Shown here one piece after another: positions 26,459 through 35,548 of a DNA stretch of 64,000 nucleotides. Position 1 is the first letter of the stretch, and each line of letters begins with the position of its first letter. Source of the DNA: Brevibacillus fluminis (GTDB taxonomy: Bacteria; Bacillota; Bacilli; Brevibacillales; Brevibacillaceae); assembly GCF_003710825.1 (NCBI RefSeq), contig NZ_RHHQ01000025.1, forward strand, positions 62,001 through 126,000, in the 5' to 3' direction. The position numbers and the translations under genes were made by a program. The notes under the pieces are model-generated. The model was not told where the DNA came from. It ran no database searches and saw only the letters and a list, made by a program, of their open reading frames with translations.

Positions 26459-26560
26459 GGCGACGATTCGTCTGCTGGAAAAAACCGTTAGGGGTGCATG
26501 GAACTGCCCTTGACGGTTTCTTTTGTTCTCCCTTCATTTCTGCAAATTATCAAAAAATTA

Positions 26561-26612
26561 TTGACATTATCGTAAGAAACATATTAATATGAACAAACCG
26601 GCCGGTCTGTCT
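26561..26612 (+). promoter_or_regulatory. Promoter and TetR operator of aguA
   Basis: TTGACA (26561-26566), an 18-base spacer, TAATAT (26585-26590), one base, then AACAAACCGGCCGGTCTGTCT (26592-26612). Hexamers, spacing and operator position equal those of the permease promoter on the other strand, so bound repressor would block both in the same way. Confidence 0.88.
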
Positions 26613-26749
26613 TTCGATATTAAATGAATAAAACGCCAGAACTGTGAAGCACGCATTCGAAAACGTTACATATTGCGGCACTATTATCGTGGCGCCACAA
26701 CGTAAATCATTATGCATTTATCATGTACAGGGAAAAGAGGAGAGATACC

Positions 26750-27850
26750 ATGGCAAGAGTAATCAAAGATTCCACACCAAAAAAAGATGGTTTTCGAATT
26801 CCGGGAGAATTTGAACCGCACAAGGGGTCCTTCATCATTTGGCCCGAAAAAGGATTTGCCTTCCGAAATGGCGGTAAACCCGCACAAGAAGTATGTGTGA
26901 TTGTTGCAAATGCGATTGCCGAGTATGAGGAAATGACGGTCATATGCTCAGCAGCGCAATATGAAAATGCAAGAGCACGTTTATCCGAAAAAGTGCGAGT
27001 CATTGAAATGTCAACAAACGAATCGTGGGCGCAAGACAAAGGTGCTTTTTACGTGATCAACGATAAAGGTGACATGAGAGGGGTCCATTTTGGGTTTAAT
27101 GCGTACGGAGGAGTAGGTGAAGGGCTTTACTTTCCTTGGGACTTAGATAAGCAATTTGCCCAAAAACTTTTCGAACTTGAAAATATGGATTCTTATGACG
27201 CACGCCATTTTATTCTTGAGGGTGGTGCGACGCAAGTAGATGGAGAAGGCACCATCATTTTGACAGAGCAATGCAATCTCAATCCAAACAGAAATGGAGA
27301 TATGTCAAAGGAAGAAGTCGAAAGAAATTGTAAAGACTATCTTGGTGTGGAAAAAGTAATCTGGATTAAAAGAGGCATGCTATATGATGAAACGGATGGT
27401 CACATTGACGATATTTGTTTTTTTGTCCGACCTGGAGTCATCGCTCTTTCTTGGGTCGATGATGTAAATCATCCGCAGTATCCTGTATTCAAAGAAGCGT
27501 ATGAAACCTTAAGCAATGAAACAGATGCGAAAGGAAGAACGTTTGAGATTCACAAAATTCATATCCCCGAGGTCATTCATATCACGGAAGCAGAGAACAA
27601 AGGTTTTGATGTTGTTGCGGATGCAGCCCCTCGTGAAGCCGATCAGCCATTGGCGGTCACGTATATCAATGGATATTTCGTTAACGGCGGGTACCTTGTT
27701 CCTTTATTCAATGACCCCCGTGATCAAGAAGCCATTCAGAAATATCAAGAAATTATGCCGGATCGAAAAATTATCGGTCTCCCGACAAAAGAGTGGTCGC
27801 TCAGCGGCGGAAACATTCACTGCATGACATTGGCACAGCCTCGACCATGA
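26750..27850 (+). CDS. aguA: Agmatine deiminase
   Basis: A 366-residue enzyme that hydrolyses agmatine to N-carbamoylputrescine and ammonia. GEFEPHKGSFIIWP, ESWAQDKGAFYVIN, FNAYGGVGEGLYFPWDLD, ILEGGATQVDGEGTIILTEQ, DETDGHIDDICFFV and GGNIHCMTLAQPRP are AguA blocks; Cys358 near the end is the nucleophile, with the His and Glu/Asp of the guanidine site in GHIDD and EGGA. I start at 26750, with GGAGAG upstream. Neither N-carbamoylputrescine amidohydrolase (aguB) nor putrescine carbamoyltransferase is in the window, so the next step must be coded elsewhere. Confidence 0.93.
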   Translation: MARVIKDSTPKKDGFRIPGEFEPHKGSFIIWPEKGFAFRNGGKPAQEVCVIVANAIAEYEEMTVICSAAQYENARARLSEKVRVIEMSTNESWAQDKGAFYVINDKGDMRGVHFGFNAYGGVGEGLYFPWDLDKQFAQKLFELENMDSYDARHFILEGGATQVDGEGTIILTEQCNLNPNRNGDMSKEEVERNCKDYLGVEKVIWIKRGMLYDETDGHIDDICFFVRPGVIALSWVDDVNHPQYPVFKEAYETLSNETDAKGRTFEIHKIHIPEVIHITEAENKGFDVVADAAPREADQPLAVTYINGYFVNGGYLVPLFNDPRDQEAIQKYQEIMPDRKIIGLPTKEWSLSGGNIHCMTLAQPRP

Positions 27851-27934
27851 CTCCAAAAGAAAAAGCCTGATCGCACAAGGTTTTTAAGATTGATGTCCAC
27901 ATTTCCTTTTTCATCAAGGGATTGTGGGCATTTT

Positions 27935-28066
27935 TCATGCCATTTTAGGGAACACGTAGCCCTTCACCTTGCAAACCTTTTCTGACATGAACGGCTTGTC
28001 TTTTTGAATAAACTGGAAAGGAGTCACTGCCAGTTCTCCCTTGTCTACCCGAAACTTGTCATACAT
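27935..28066 (-). pseudogene. Probable C-terminal gene remnant
   Basis: The minus strand reads MYDKFRVDKGELAVTPFQFI, QKDKPFMSEKVCKVKGYVFP, KMA and stop, preceded in frame by NFNSRGALD and then a TGA. It looks like real protein sequence but there is no ribosome site for the ATG, so I take it for the tail of a lost gene. No family recognised. It underlies the promoter region of the AAA protease gene. Confidence 0.45.
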
Positions 28067-28138
28067 GTCCAAAGCACCACGGGAGTTGAAATTTCATATC
28101 ATAATAATCTAAATATTCCGCAAAAAGGGAGTGGTGCC

Positions 28139-29776
28139 ATGAGGAGCTATCAGTGGATCAAGTGGCGTAAGGTTATCCTCTGGCTCGTAATCCTGCTCAC
28201 ACTCGGCATCATATTAGTGACAGGTGGACCGACCTACTGGGCTATCGCATTAAGCATTGTCAGCCTCTTGTTTCAATTGCTTTTCGCTATTCTGTTTGTC
28301 ATTATCCAGTTTGTCGCGCTCTTCTGGTTTTTGGCCCGCGGCCGAACGTATTGGATTTTGCCTGGGGAGACAGGTTCCACGTGGGAGGATTATCGGGGAA
28401 ACCCGGAAATCGTCGAAAATGCCAAACGGATCGTCACCCTGCTGAAAGGCGTAAAAGGATTCAAGGAGATGGGGGGCGAAGCGATTCGCGGCTTGCTCCT
28501 CTGTGGTCCGCCGGGCACAGGGAAATCGTACTTGGCCCAGGTAATCGCCAATGAAGCACAAGTCCCATTTGCTTACGCGTCCGCACCGAGCTTTCAAAAC
28601 ATGTTTTTCGGCGTCGGCAACCTCAAGGTCATGGGATTGTATCGTAAAGCGAGAAAGCGGGCAAGTGAGTATGGCGCCTGCATTATTTTCATCGATGAGA
28701 TCGATGCAATTGGGATGAAACGGCAAGGTGGAGGCGGTATGGGGGGCGGGATGCTTGGAATGGGCGGTGCCGGTTTGCTCAACGAGCTGCTGCTGCAGAT
28801 GGATCCACCGAACATCGACAACACCAAAATCGCCAAGCTACTGCGGACATTGGGTCTGCGCCGCAAAAAAGCGGAGCGTCCCGCCGTTATGACGATCGCC
28901 GCGACGAACCTACCGGATGTGCTCGACTCCGCGCTTTTGCGCCCTGGACGTTTCGATCGTCAGCTTTGGGTGGATGCGCCTGACTATGACGGGCGGGTCG
29001 ACGTATTCCAGTATTATCTCAAAAAAGTGAAGCACGACGAGTCGCTCACGCCGGAAAAAGCCGCACTCGATACCATTGGGTACAGTCCGGCGCAAATCAA
29101 GCACATCGTCAACGAATCGGTCGTCATCGCCCATCAACGGGGAGCACAGGTCGCGAATTACGAAGACTTTCGCTCCGCCATGGAGACGTATGAATGGGGT
29201 ATCAAGCAACCGCTCAGATCGATGAGCGATGACGAGAAGCGCAACGTAGCGTACCATGAAGCTGGCCACGCTGTCGCGCAGTTTTTATTAAAGCCACATG
29301 AACGCGTCTGGAAGGTCACTATCATCCGGCGGGGCGGAGCACTCGGACTCGCCGCGACCAAGCCGACGCATGAACGATATAACCGCAGCGACAGTGAAAT
29401 CTTGGCGGAAATCCAGGTGTGTCTGGCTGCCCGCGCGGTGGAAGAAATCTTTTTAGGGAAAAAGTTGAACGGCGTCACGTCCGACCTGCAGCATGCGACA
29501 GAACTGGCAGGAGTGTATCTCGGCATCGTTGGAATGGGAGATGAACTGTTCAGCTGGCTTGCCTCCGGGTCGCGCATCGACGGGCTTAAGGCGCTCCGTC
29601 CCAAAATCAACAAGTTGCTGGATGAACAGATGATTGAGGTGAAACAGTTGGTACAGCAATACGCCGATTTCGTCCACTCCATCGCGGAAGAACTGTTGAA
29701 GCGTGGCGATTTGACGGGCGAGGAGATTGAAGAACTGTATCAGCACTTGTATGGGAACGGGTTAGGAGAACAGTAA
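28139..29776 (+). CDS. FtsH-like membrane AAA ATPase / zinc protease
   Basis: A 545-residue protein: two close N-terminal membrane helices (about 12-28 and 36-66) with hardly any outside domain, an AAA ATPase (Walker A GPPGTGKS 123-130, Walker B IIFIDEID, arginine finger in LLRPGRFDRQ) and an M41 protease domain with HEAGH at 373-377 and the third zinc ligand in SDLQHATELAG. It differs from true FtsH by the missing periplasmic-type domain, a Gly/Met-rich insert (GGGGMGGGMLGMGGAG) after the Walker B and shorter length. I start at the ATG at 28139, behind AAGGGAG. It likely degrades or extracts membrane proteins; the housekeeping ftsH is expected elsewhere. Confidence 0.88.
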   Translation: MRSYQWIKWRKVILWLVILLTLGIILVTGGPTYWAIALSIVSLLFQLLFAILFVIIQFVALFWFLARGRTYWILPGETGSTWEDYRGNPEIVENAKRIVTLLKGVKGFKEMGGEAIRGLLLCGPPGTGKSYLAQVIANEAQVPFAYASAPSFQNMFFGVGNLKVMGLYRKARKRASEYGACIIFIDEIDAIGMKRQGGGGMGGGMLGMGGAGLLNELLLQMDPPNIDNTKIAKLLRTLGLRRKKAERPAVMTIAATNLPDVLDSALLRPGRFDRQLWVDAPDYDGRVDVFQYYLKKVKHDESLTPEKAALDTIGYSPAQIKHIVNESVVIAHQRGAQVANYEDFRSAMETYEWGIKQPLRSMSDDEKRNVAYHEAGHAVAQFLLKPHERVWKVTIIRRGGALGLAATKPTHERYNRSDSEILAEIQVCLAARAVEEIFLGKKLNGVTSDLQHATELAGVYLGIVGMGDELFSWLASGSRIDGLKALRPKINKLLDEQMIEVKQLVQQYADFVHSIAEELLKRGDLTGEEIEELYQHLYGNGLGEQ

Positions 29777-29794
29777 GTTTTCTTTATAGTGAGG

Positions 29795-29826
29795 GGAGCT
29801 GGGTCGTGATGATTCAGCTCTTTTTT
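29795..29826 (+). terminator. Terminator after the FtsH-like gene
   Basis: GAGCTG pairs with CAGCTC around a 13-nt loop, then TTTTTT. Confidence 0.8.
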
Positions 29827-29867
29827 GCATGTTCCGGAAAATTGACTCGGGCAAAGTTGGCACCAGG

Positions 29868-29896
29868 TAAAAAAGCGTAGACAATCATGTCTACGC
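29868..29896 (-). terminator. Terminator of the HsmA-like gene
   Basis: GCGTAGACA and TGTCTACGC (9 bp, 4-nt loop) are followed on the minus strand by TTTTTT. Confidence 0.88.
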
Positions 29897-29923
29897 CGGT
29901 GTTCACCCTAGAAGTGACGTTTC

Positions 29924-30289
29924 TTATTTGATAAAGCTTAAGGCAACCCCGATGAAATACGGAATCAGCCATACGCACCACACAAACAGACTGAATTTAT
30001 GGAATTGCTTGATTTGCTTTTCTTGCTTTTTGAATAAAACGAAACAAGCCCATACCGTGTGGAAAAACATCAGAAGCAGAGCCACCAAACCGGTAATCCC
30101 GTGCAGGTTCAAGCCTGGTCCTTCCGCGAGCATTTTCATGAAGGTGGTCCCGACCGTATCAAAAAGCAACCCGAACGCAAAGTAAACGAGGTGTTTTGCT
30201 TTGAGCTGCCCCGAACGTTTTTCACTCCATACTCCAATTGAATACGCAATCAGCGCAAGATTGATGCAAATAACGGCTATAGCTAACAT
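29924..30289 (-). CDS. HsmA-like small membrane protein
   Basis: A 121-residue protein with four membrane helices. MLAIAVICINLALIAYSIGV, FGLLFDTVGTTFMKMLAEGP, LHGITGLVALLLMFFHTVWA and FHKFSLFVWCVWLIPYFIGV recall the HsmA (TIGR03987) family as I remember it; conserved His residues in several helices suggest a heme- or metal-linked role, which is inference. I start at the ATG at 30289, nine bases from GGGAG; an ATG further up touches that site. Confidence 0.7.
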   Translation of the reverse strand: MLAIAVICINLALIAYSIGVWSEKRSGQLKAKHLVYFAFGLLFDTVGTTFMKMLAEGPGLNLHGITGLVALLLMFFHTVWACFVLFKKQEKQIKQFHKFSLFVWCVWLIPYFIGVALSFIK

Positions 30290-30435
30290 GTAATTCATCT
30301 CCCTTTTCATTTGCCTACGCTTAGCAGTTTAGAAAAGAAAGATGAACATGAGATGAACAACAGATGATAATCGTGTGACAAGAAACCTAGGTTATTTGGA
30401 TTTTTATCGAAATAAACCGAAAAGAGAGAAGCGGT

Positions 30436-31074
30436 TTAGTCTCGCTCGAGTTTCTCTTCCAGGTTTGCCCGAACCACTGGCCATTCCGCAGCGAGGATGG
30501 AGTAATAAGCCGAATCGCGAATACCACCATCACTTGCGGGGACGTGCGCCCTGCGGATGCCCTCAAACTTGGCACCAAGCCGTTCGATCGCCGTGCGAGA
30601 GCGGTTGTTTCGCGCGTCAGTTTTCAGCGTAACCCGGATCGAGCCCCATTTCTCAAACGCATGGGTAAGAAGTAAAAGCTTGCACTCGGTGTTCACGCCG
30701 GTTCGTTGAGCAGAAGCCGCGTACCACGTGCTGCCAATTTCGGCTACGGTTGGCGGAGTCGCATCAGATGGGGTAGGACCAGTGGAAGCTCCTGTTGGCA
30801 AAGACGAAAACACATCAAGATCGAGAAAGCGTGTCGTGCCAACGATACGCCCCGTTTCGAGGTGTCGTACGACGAATGGCAGCTCTTGTCCTTGCGAATA
30901 GGCAACCAGAGCACCTTCAATATAACGTTTCGTATCATCCACTCCATCGGGCACCTTCGTTAAATGGTATGTCGATCGGTCCTCGGAAGCGGCGGCACAA
31001 AGATCATGTACATGGTCCATTGTCATGGGTTCCAAACAGACGAGATTTCCGCGAATGGTAATTGGCGTAAGCAT
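30436..31074 (-). CDS. GNAT acetyltransferase, RimJ/RimL-like
   Basis: A 212-residue acetyltransferase. ITIRGNLVCLEPMTMDHVHD opens it, IVGTTRFLDLD and TWYAASAQRTGVNTECKLLL cover the core, and LKTDARNNRSRTAIERLGAK F is motif B in the RimJ/RimL style. The acetyl-CoA loop (SAQRTGVNTE) is a variant of the usual Q/RxxGxG/A. The acceptor may be a ribosomal protein, an antibiotic or something else. The ATG at 31074 has a weak AAGG upstream. It stands alone. Confidence 0.82.
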   Translation of the reverse strand: MLTPITIRGNLVCLEPMTMDHVHDLCAAASEDRSTYHLTKVPDGVDDTKRYIEGALVAYSQGQELPFVVRHLETGRIVGTTRFLDLDVFSSLPTGASTGPTPSDATPPTVAEIGSTWYAASAQRTGVNTECKLLLLTHAFEKWGSIRVTLKTDARNNRSRTAIERLGAKFEGIRRAHVPASDGGIRDSAYYSILAAEWPVVRANLEEKLERD

Positions 31075-31298
31075 TGGTATCACAACCTTGTCTATATTCT
31101 TTCGTTATGGACACATGGTACGAGAAAATCAGTCATTGTAAAATATACAATTTTTACACTTTTGTCGGGTACAGTTATGGACCAACTAGTTGTCCGCAAC
31201 CTTAAAGCTCCATCTTCCGATGCCGAACGACTGGGACAAGCTTTTCCGCTCAACCGAGTTTATTGTATGATAGCAATATGAGGGAGAGGAGGGAATCT

Positions 31299-31796
31299 AT
31301 GGTGAAGCAACTTATTGTCGGAGACGCCATGCATGAGTTCGCTGCTACACGTCGCATCCTGGAGTGCTTGCCCGAGGAGCATATGACGTGGAGGCCGCAT
31401 GTGAAATCGATGGCATTGGGCGGGCTGGCAACGCACTTGATCAACCTATTGAACTGGCAAGTCGCGATTTTTCTTTCCCCGGAATTCGATCTTTCGACTG
31501 TGCCGCTTCGGCGGGAAGCTTTGGAAAGACGCGCAGACATTCTGGAGGAATTCGACGCGAATGTCGTCAAGCTTGAAAAGCTGTTAGCTGAATCCGACGA
31601 GAAAACGCTCGGCGAGGAATGGACGTTGCGGAACGGCGACCATATCATCCTGCGCCAACCGCGGGCGATTGCGCTTCGCACTTTCGGATTGAGCCACATG
31701 GTCCACCACCGGGCACAGCTCGGAGTTTATTTGTGGCTTCTCGATATTCCAGTGCCGGGCCTCTACGGTCCCTCGGCTGACGAGGAAGGCAAATAA
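31299..31796 (+). CDS. DinB family protein
   Basis: A 165-residue DinB protein. SMALGGLATHLINLLNWQVA gives the first metal histidine, and GLSHMVHHRAQLGVYLWLLD the C-terminal pair (HxxxH type). Start ATG at 31299, after GGAGAGGAGGG. These metal-binding four-helix proteins include bacillithiol-S-transferases; the specific job is unknown. Terminator follows at 31814. Confidence 0.85.
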   Translation: MVKQLIVGDAMHEFAATRRILECLPEEHMTWRPHVKSMALGGLATHLINLLNWQVAIFLSPEFDLSTVPLRREALERRADILEEFDANVVKLEKLLAESDEKTLGEEWTLRNGDHIILRQPRAIALRTFGLSHMVHHRAQLGVYLWLLDIPVPGLYGPSADEEGK

Positions 31797-31813
31797 ACGA
31801 ATACGCGCCGAAA

Positions 31814-31861
31814 AGTCGCAGGGCATCGGCATGACCGCCGGTACACTGCGACTGTTTTTTT
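31814..31861 (+). terminator. Terminator after second dinB-like gene
   Basis: AGTCGCAG pairs with CTGCGACT around a loop that itself holds GGC/GCC pairings, followed by TTTTTTT. Confidence 0.8.
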
Positions 31862-31911
31862 GGGACGAACGCTTTTTTTGCAAAATAAAACGACGATTTC
31901 GTAGTCGTTCC

Positions 31912-33198
31912 TTATTGTCGTCCGTGTGTTACGTGATTGCGACTGTGTCGGTGCAGGAAAAGTGGGACAGATGCCAGCGCCCCGATTACAAACAAGCCAG
32001 CCGCCATTACGTAAATTCCGCTGAGCGGAAGCACAGCCTTCAGCGGGCCGACTAAACTCATGGTTACCACCATTCCGCCGATGAAGAGTGGGCTGATGAT
32101 GCCGCTTACCCTTCCGACAAATGCTTCATCGGCCCTAGTCAGAATGATCGTCTGGCAGGCAACGTGGATGAATGGCACCATGAGACCTGACAGGAATTGG
32201 GTGGCAATCACCAGCCAAACGATTTCAGTCGTGCCCATCGCCGCTACAGCCAAGCTGTTGGCAGAGAATCCGACGAGCAGCATGGTCTGAGGGGTCATCT
32301 TACGTGAAAGTCCCATCACCAGCATCCCGCCGAGAATCATGCCAACGCCGTTGACCGCTGTGAACCATTGAAGCGATTGTGCCGACATGTTGAGATGTTC
32401 CGTAACCAGGAAAATCGCCATGGGATTCATTAGGCCAAGGGCCAGACCGGCAGCCAGAGAAAATCCGCCCATGAAGAGAAACAGTTTGTTCGCAATGACA
32501 TATGTAAGACCTAGTTTCAAATCCTGTGTCAACTGTCTTCGATGAGCCGCCTTCTCCACTTTCTGGTCCGCAGGCAGGAACAAGAGCGCACAAGCGGACA
32601 GCAGGAAGCAGATGCCCATAATGCCAATGGCGGCTTGGATACCGAATCGGTAGTAAATCAACGTTCCGAGCATCGGGCCAAGGATCATGAAAATTGCCTG
32701 AATCGTCTGATACATGGACATGCTCATTTGCAACTGGGATTCTTGCACATGCTGCTTAAAGAGCTTCATTCCGGCAGGCTGGGAGAATTGAGATAAGATT
32801 GAGGACACCAGTGTTGCGAAGAAGATCACTTGCCATCCGCTAAACATCATCGCAGCTAGTACGCCAAATACCGAAATCGCGCTGAGCAGATCGCATATCA
32901 CCATCGTACGCTTCGGCCGCCAGCGATCAGCAAAGGCTCCTCCGATGAAGGAGAAGATGAAAATGGGTGCGAATTCGGCGAGTGAGATCATGGAAATTGC
33001 AACGGGATCCTTGTTCGTTTGCTCCGTCACGAAGAGCAGGATGGCAAAGTTGCGGATCCAGATGCCGAGTTGCAGGAATACCGCCGAAAGCAGGATCGAT
33101 TGGACGTAACGGTTGGCAAAAAACGATCGCAAGGAAGCTTCTTTAGCCTTATTGGCATGTGCCGAATGTGGGGAGTGAGCATGGCTCGAGTGATGCAT
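31912..33198 (-). CDS. MFS transporter with His-rich N-terminus
   Basis: A 428-residue major facilitator with twelve helices. ISMISLAEFAPIFIFSFIGG AFADRWRPKRTMV is the loop 2-3 signature of the drug-efflux MFS branch related to macrolide/tetracycline exporters (MefA/TetV-like DHA3). The N-terminus MHHSSHAHSPHSAHA is strikingly histidine-rich (seven His in about fifteen residues) and ends in HRHSRNHVTHGRQ with four more, suggesting metal binding at the cytoplasmic ends. AAAGGTGATG precedes the ATG. Substrate unknown. Bases 33199-33400 upstream of its start hold nothing I can name. Confidence 0.85.
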   Translation of the reverse strand: MHHSSHAHSPHSAHANKAKEASLRSFFANRYVQSILLSAVFLQLGIWIRNFAILLFVTEQTNKDPVAISMISLAEFAPIFIFSFIGGAFADRWRPKRTMVICDLLSAISVFGVLAAMMFSGWQVIFFATLVSSILSQFSQPAGMKLFKQHVQESQLQMSMSMYQTIQAIFMILGPMLGTLIYYRFGIQAAIGIMGICFLLSACALLFLPADQKVEKAAHRRQLTQDLKLGLTYVIANKLFLFMGGFSLAAGLALGLMNPMAIFLVTEHLNMSAQSLQWFTAVNGVGMILGGMLVMGLSRKMTPQTMLLVGFSANSLAVAAMGTTEIVWLVIATQFLSGLMVPFIHVACQTIILTRADEAFVGRVSGIISPLFIGGMVVTMSLVGPLKAVLPLSGIYVMAAGLFVIGALASVPLFLHRHSRNHVTHGRQ

Positions 33199-33400
33199 GT
33201 TGGTTCATCACCTTTCTTTTTAAAATTATATTGGGGTGTGGAACCCGCACCACAGAGGGTATGGTAAGTGCCGACATGAGCGGGATGTCATCATCATACG
33301 ATGGCGACAATCTGCCTATCGCGCAAGAAATCTCTCACCACCCGCAAACTTTTGCGTGCTCCCCGCAATAATTCCTTACTAGATAGGGAAATCAGGTCTA

Positions 33401-35245
33401 TTACTTAGTTCGCACATTCTTCTTTTCCCATGTACGCTCTTGATCCCCGCGAAAATAATCCCCCTTAATGATCTCATCCGCCATACGCAGTGTAGTAGTA
33501 CCGAGCATCCGTTTTTCCCGCTCTAAATCTTCCCCGATGTACGTTCCATCAGCAAGAAACGCATAGCTTCTTTTTGTCTTCAACAAATTTCGCCCCATTG
33601 CCGAATCCCGATATGCCTCCTCATCAATCCCCAATAAATACGCAAGCGAAGGCAAAATATCAACCTGCCCCCCGATGGTCGCGATTGTCGCGGGCTTCAC
33701 ACCGGATCCGTTAATGATCAAGGGAACCCGCTTGCCATTAGCGAACTCAGGATAATCACGGGTCTGCTCGTTCACGTATTTATGTACGCCTTCATGATCG
33801 CCATAAATCGCTACCATGCTATTGGCAAGGATGCCATCACGCTTAAGTCGATCAAGAAATTGACCGATCTGTTCGTCCGCGTAATGAATGCTTTGCAAAT
33901 AACCGCCAAGCGTCGTCCGATCCAACGCTTTGTCCAGACGCAACCCCCGATATTTGGAGGGGAGGTCGTAAGGGGAATGACTAGACATTGTCACAAGAAA
34001 GGCGTAGAAAGGAGGGCGCGTGCCAGACAGGATGTGTGCGGCTTGCCGGAAAAAAGACGCATCGCTGAGTCCCATCCCGATCGACTCTTCGTTTTTGAGC
34101 ATGCTGCTATCAATTGTTCGGTCGAAGCCGATCGCCTTTAGCGCTTGTGCCCAATTCCAGTACGACCCTTTGTCGCCATGCAGCGCGAGACTGGTATAAC
34201 CATGCTGTCGCAGTAAATAGGGAAGAGATTTGTAAAAATTCCCTGGATAGCGAAAAAAAGTGCTTCCTTTGCGAAGGGGATATACAGACGTGTTTGTCAT
34301 GAATTCGGCATCTGAGGTAGCCCCTTGATTGACTTGCTCATACAGGTTCGGGAAATACAATCCGTTGGCAATCAGTCGGTTAAGTGTCGGGGTGATTTCT
34401 TGCCCGGCGATGGTGCGCATTAGTACGAAGTTCTCCAAACTTTCCACTTGGATCACAATCAGATTTTGATTACGCGCAGCCGCTTTGTACGGGGTATCAG
34501 GTAGCGGTTCATGTTTGCGGCCGTACCATTCCCGAATTTCCTGTCGACGCTGTTGTGTTAGCTTGAGCGGCCTGCCTTCTTTTAGGAACAGCCAGCTATC
34601 CAGGACATGATACCCAATGGGTGAGAGATTATAGCAGGTGATCAGCGGATCGTACAATTGAAAAAGCGCCTTTTCGTCCTTTTTGCCAAGGAGCTTGTAA
34701 CCGATCGGGACGTAAAGCAAAACAAGAAGAGTAGGAACGGCTATGAAACAAAACAGCCGCCACCGAACGGGCGTTGTGCGATACGCCCTCCATAGCCCCC
34801 AAGCCAAAAGTCCAAACGCTGCGAGGTCCACGACGAAGAGCACATCAATCCACCGGACCAAAAGGAGAACGCTTCCCCATAAATTGCTCAAGTTTCCCAA
34901 TTGGCTGAGCTGATGGAATGAAGGGAGCGTCTGAAAGGCGCGGACATACCATAAATCGATCAGAAAAAACAGTGAAACCAATGCGTTAACACCAATGAGA
35001 TACCAGAACCGCAGCGTTCGTTTGCACAAAAAGGCAAATGAGAGCAAAAACAGTACAAATGAGGTGTATATAGGCAATTGGGGTTTCACCGCGCGATAGG
35101 CCGTGAGCCAATGGAATGATGTATGTGTGGGATCAAAAATAAAGCCGTAAAGCATGATGCTTTTAAGCAAAAGAGAAACAGCTGTGAGAATAAAAAACAA
35201 GCCAACACCTCCTTGCTGTTGCCTTTGGCTAAGCTCGACTTTCAT
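33401..35245 (-). CDS. ltaS: LtaS-type lipoteichoic acid synthase
   Basis: A 614-residue membrane sulfatase-fold enzyme with five N-terminal membrane helices and an extracellular catalytic domain from about residue 258. NLIVIQVESLENF carries a metal-binding Glu (268), NQGATSDAEF the nucleophile Thr310, ALHGDKGSYWNW and YGDHEG the remaining metal and substrate residues. It transfers glycerol phosphate from phosphatidylglycerol to the growing lipoteichoic acid chain. GAGGGGAA sits ahead of the ATG. Bacillales often carry several paralogues; whether this is the main synthase, a primase (YvgJ-like) or a stress copy cannot be told. Confidence 0.9.
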   Translation of the reverse strand: MKVELSQRQQQGGVGLFFILTAVSLLLKSIMLYGFIFDPTHTSFHWLTAYRAVKPQLPIYTSFVLFLLSFAFLCKRTLRFWYLIGVNALVSLFFLIDLWYVRAFQTLPSFHQLSQLGNLSNLWGSVLLLVRWIDVLFVVDLAAFGLLAWGLWRAYRTTPVRWRLFCFIAVPTLLVLLYVPIGYKLLGKKDEKALFQLYDPLITCYNLSPIGYHVLDSWLFLKEGRPLKLTQQRRQEIREWYGRKHEPLPDTPYKAAARNQNLIVIQVESLENFVLMRTIAGQEITPTLNRLIANGLYFPNLYEQVNQGATSDAEFMTNTSVYPLRKGSTFFRYPGNFYKSLPYLLRQHGYTSLALHGDKGSYWNWAQALKAIGFDRTIDSSMLKNEESIGMGLSDASFFRQAAHILSGTRPPFYAFLVTMSSHSPYDLPSKYRGLRLDKALDRTTLGGYLQSIHYADEQIGQFLDRLKRDGILANSMVAIYGDHEGVHKYVNEQTRDYPEFANGKRVPLIINGSGVKPATIATIGGQVDILPSLAYLLGIDEEAYRDSAMGRNLLKTKRSYAFLADGTYIGEDLEREKRMLGTTTLRMADEIIKGDYFRGDQERTWEKKNVRTK

Positions 35246-35392
35246 AGGTTCCCCTCACTTTCATGTCCCGATTCTCCTGAGGGAAAAGCGAGTGAAAGGT
35301 AAGATACGACTGCGTATTTCTTCCGTTATGAGGGCACAGTAATCGACGTAGCGAGGGCAATCAATAAGCAGAGTGAAAGAGAGGTGAGGGAC

Positions 35393-35548
35393 ATGGAAAA
35401 AGAAATCAGCACAGAAGCAAGCATTCTAGCTGAAAGAGCGGCACAAAACACTCGCAAGGAAGAAGCGGGTAGGAATGAAGCAGGGGTAGAAAGCTGGGGA
35501 TGGTCCAATAACACAGAGGTTGTAAGAGACGACAGCAGTCATTCGTAA
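35393..35548 (+). CDS. Small hydrophilic protein, unknown
   Basis: A 51-codon frame: MEKEISTEASILAERAAQNT, KEEAGRNEAGVESWGWSNNT, ending DDSSHS. GAGGTGAGGG is placed well before the ATG and a terminator follows within 10 bases, so I think it is expressed. It is charged, with no membrane part. Its sequence overlaps in antisense the tail of the gene at 35406-36002. Family unknown. Confidence 0.6.
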   Translation: MEKEISTEASILAERAAQNTRKEEAGRNEAGVESWGWSNNTEVVRDDSSHS

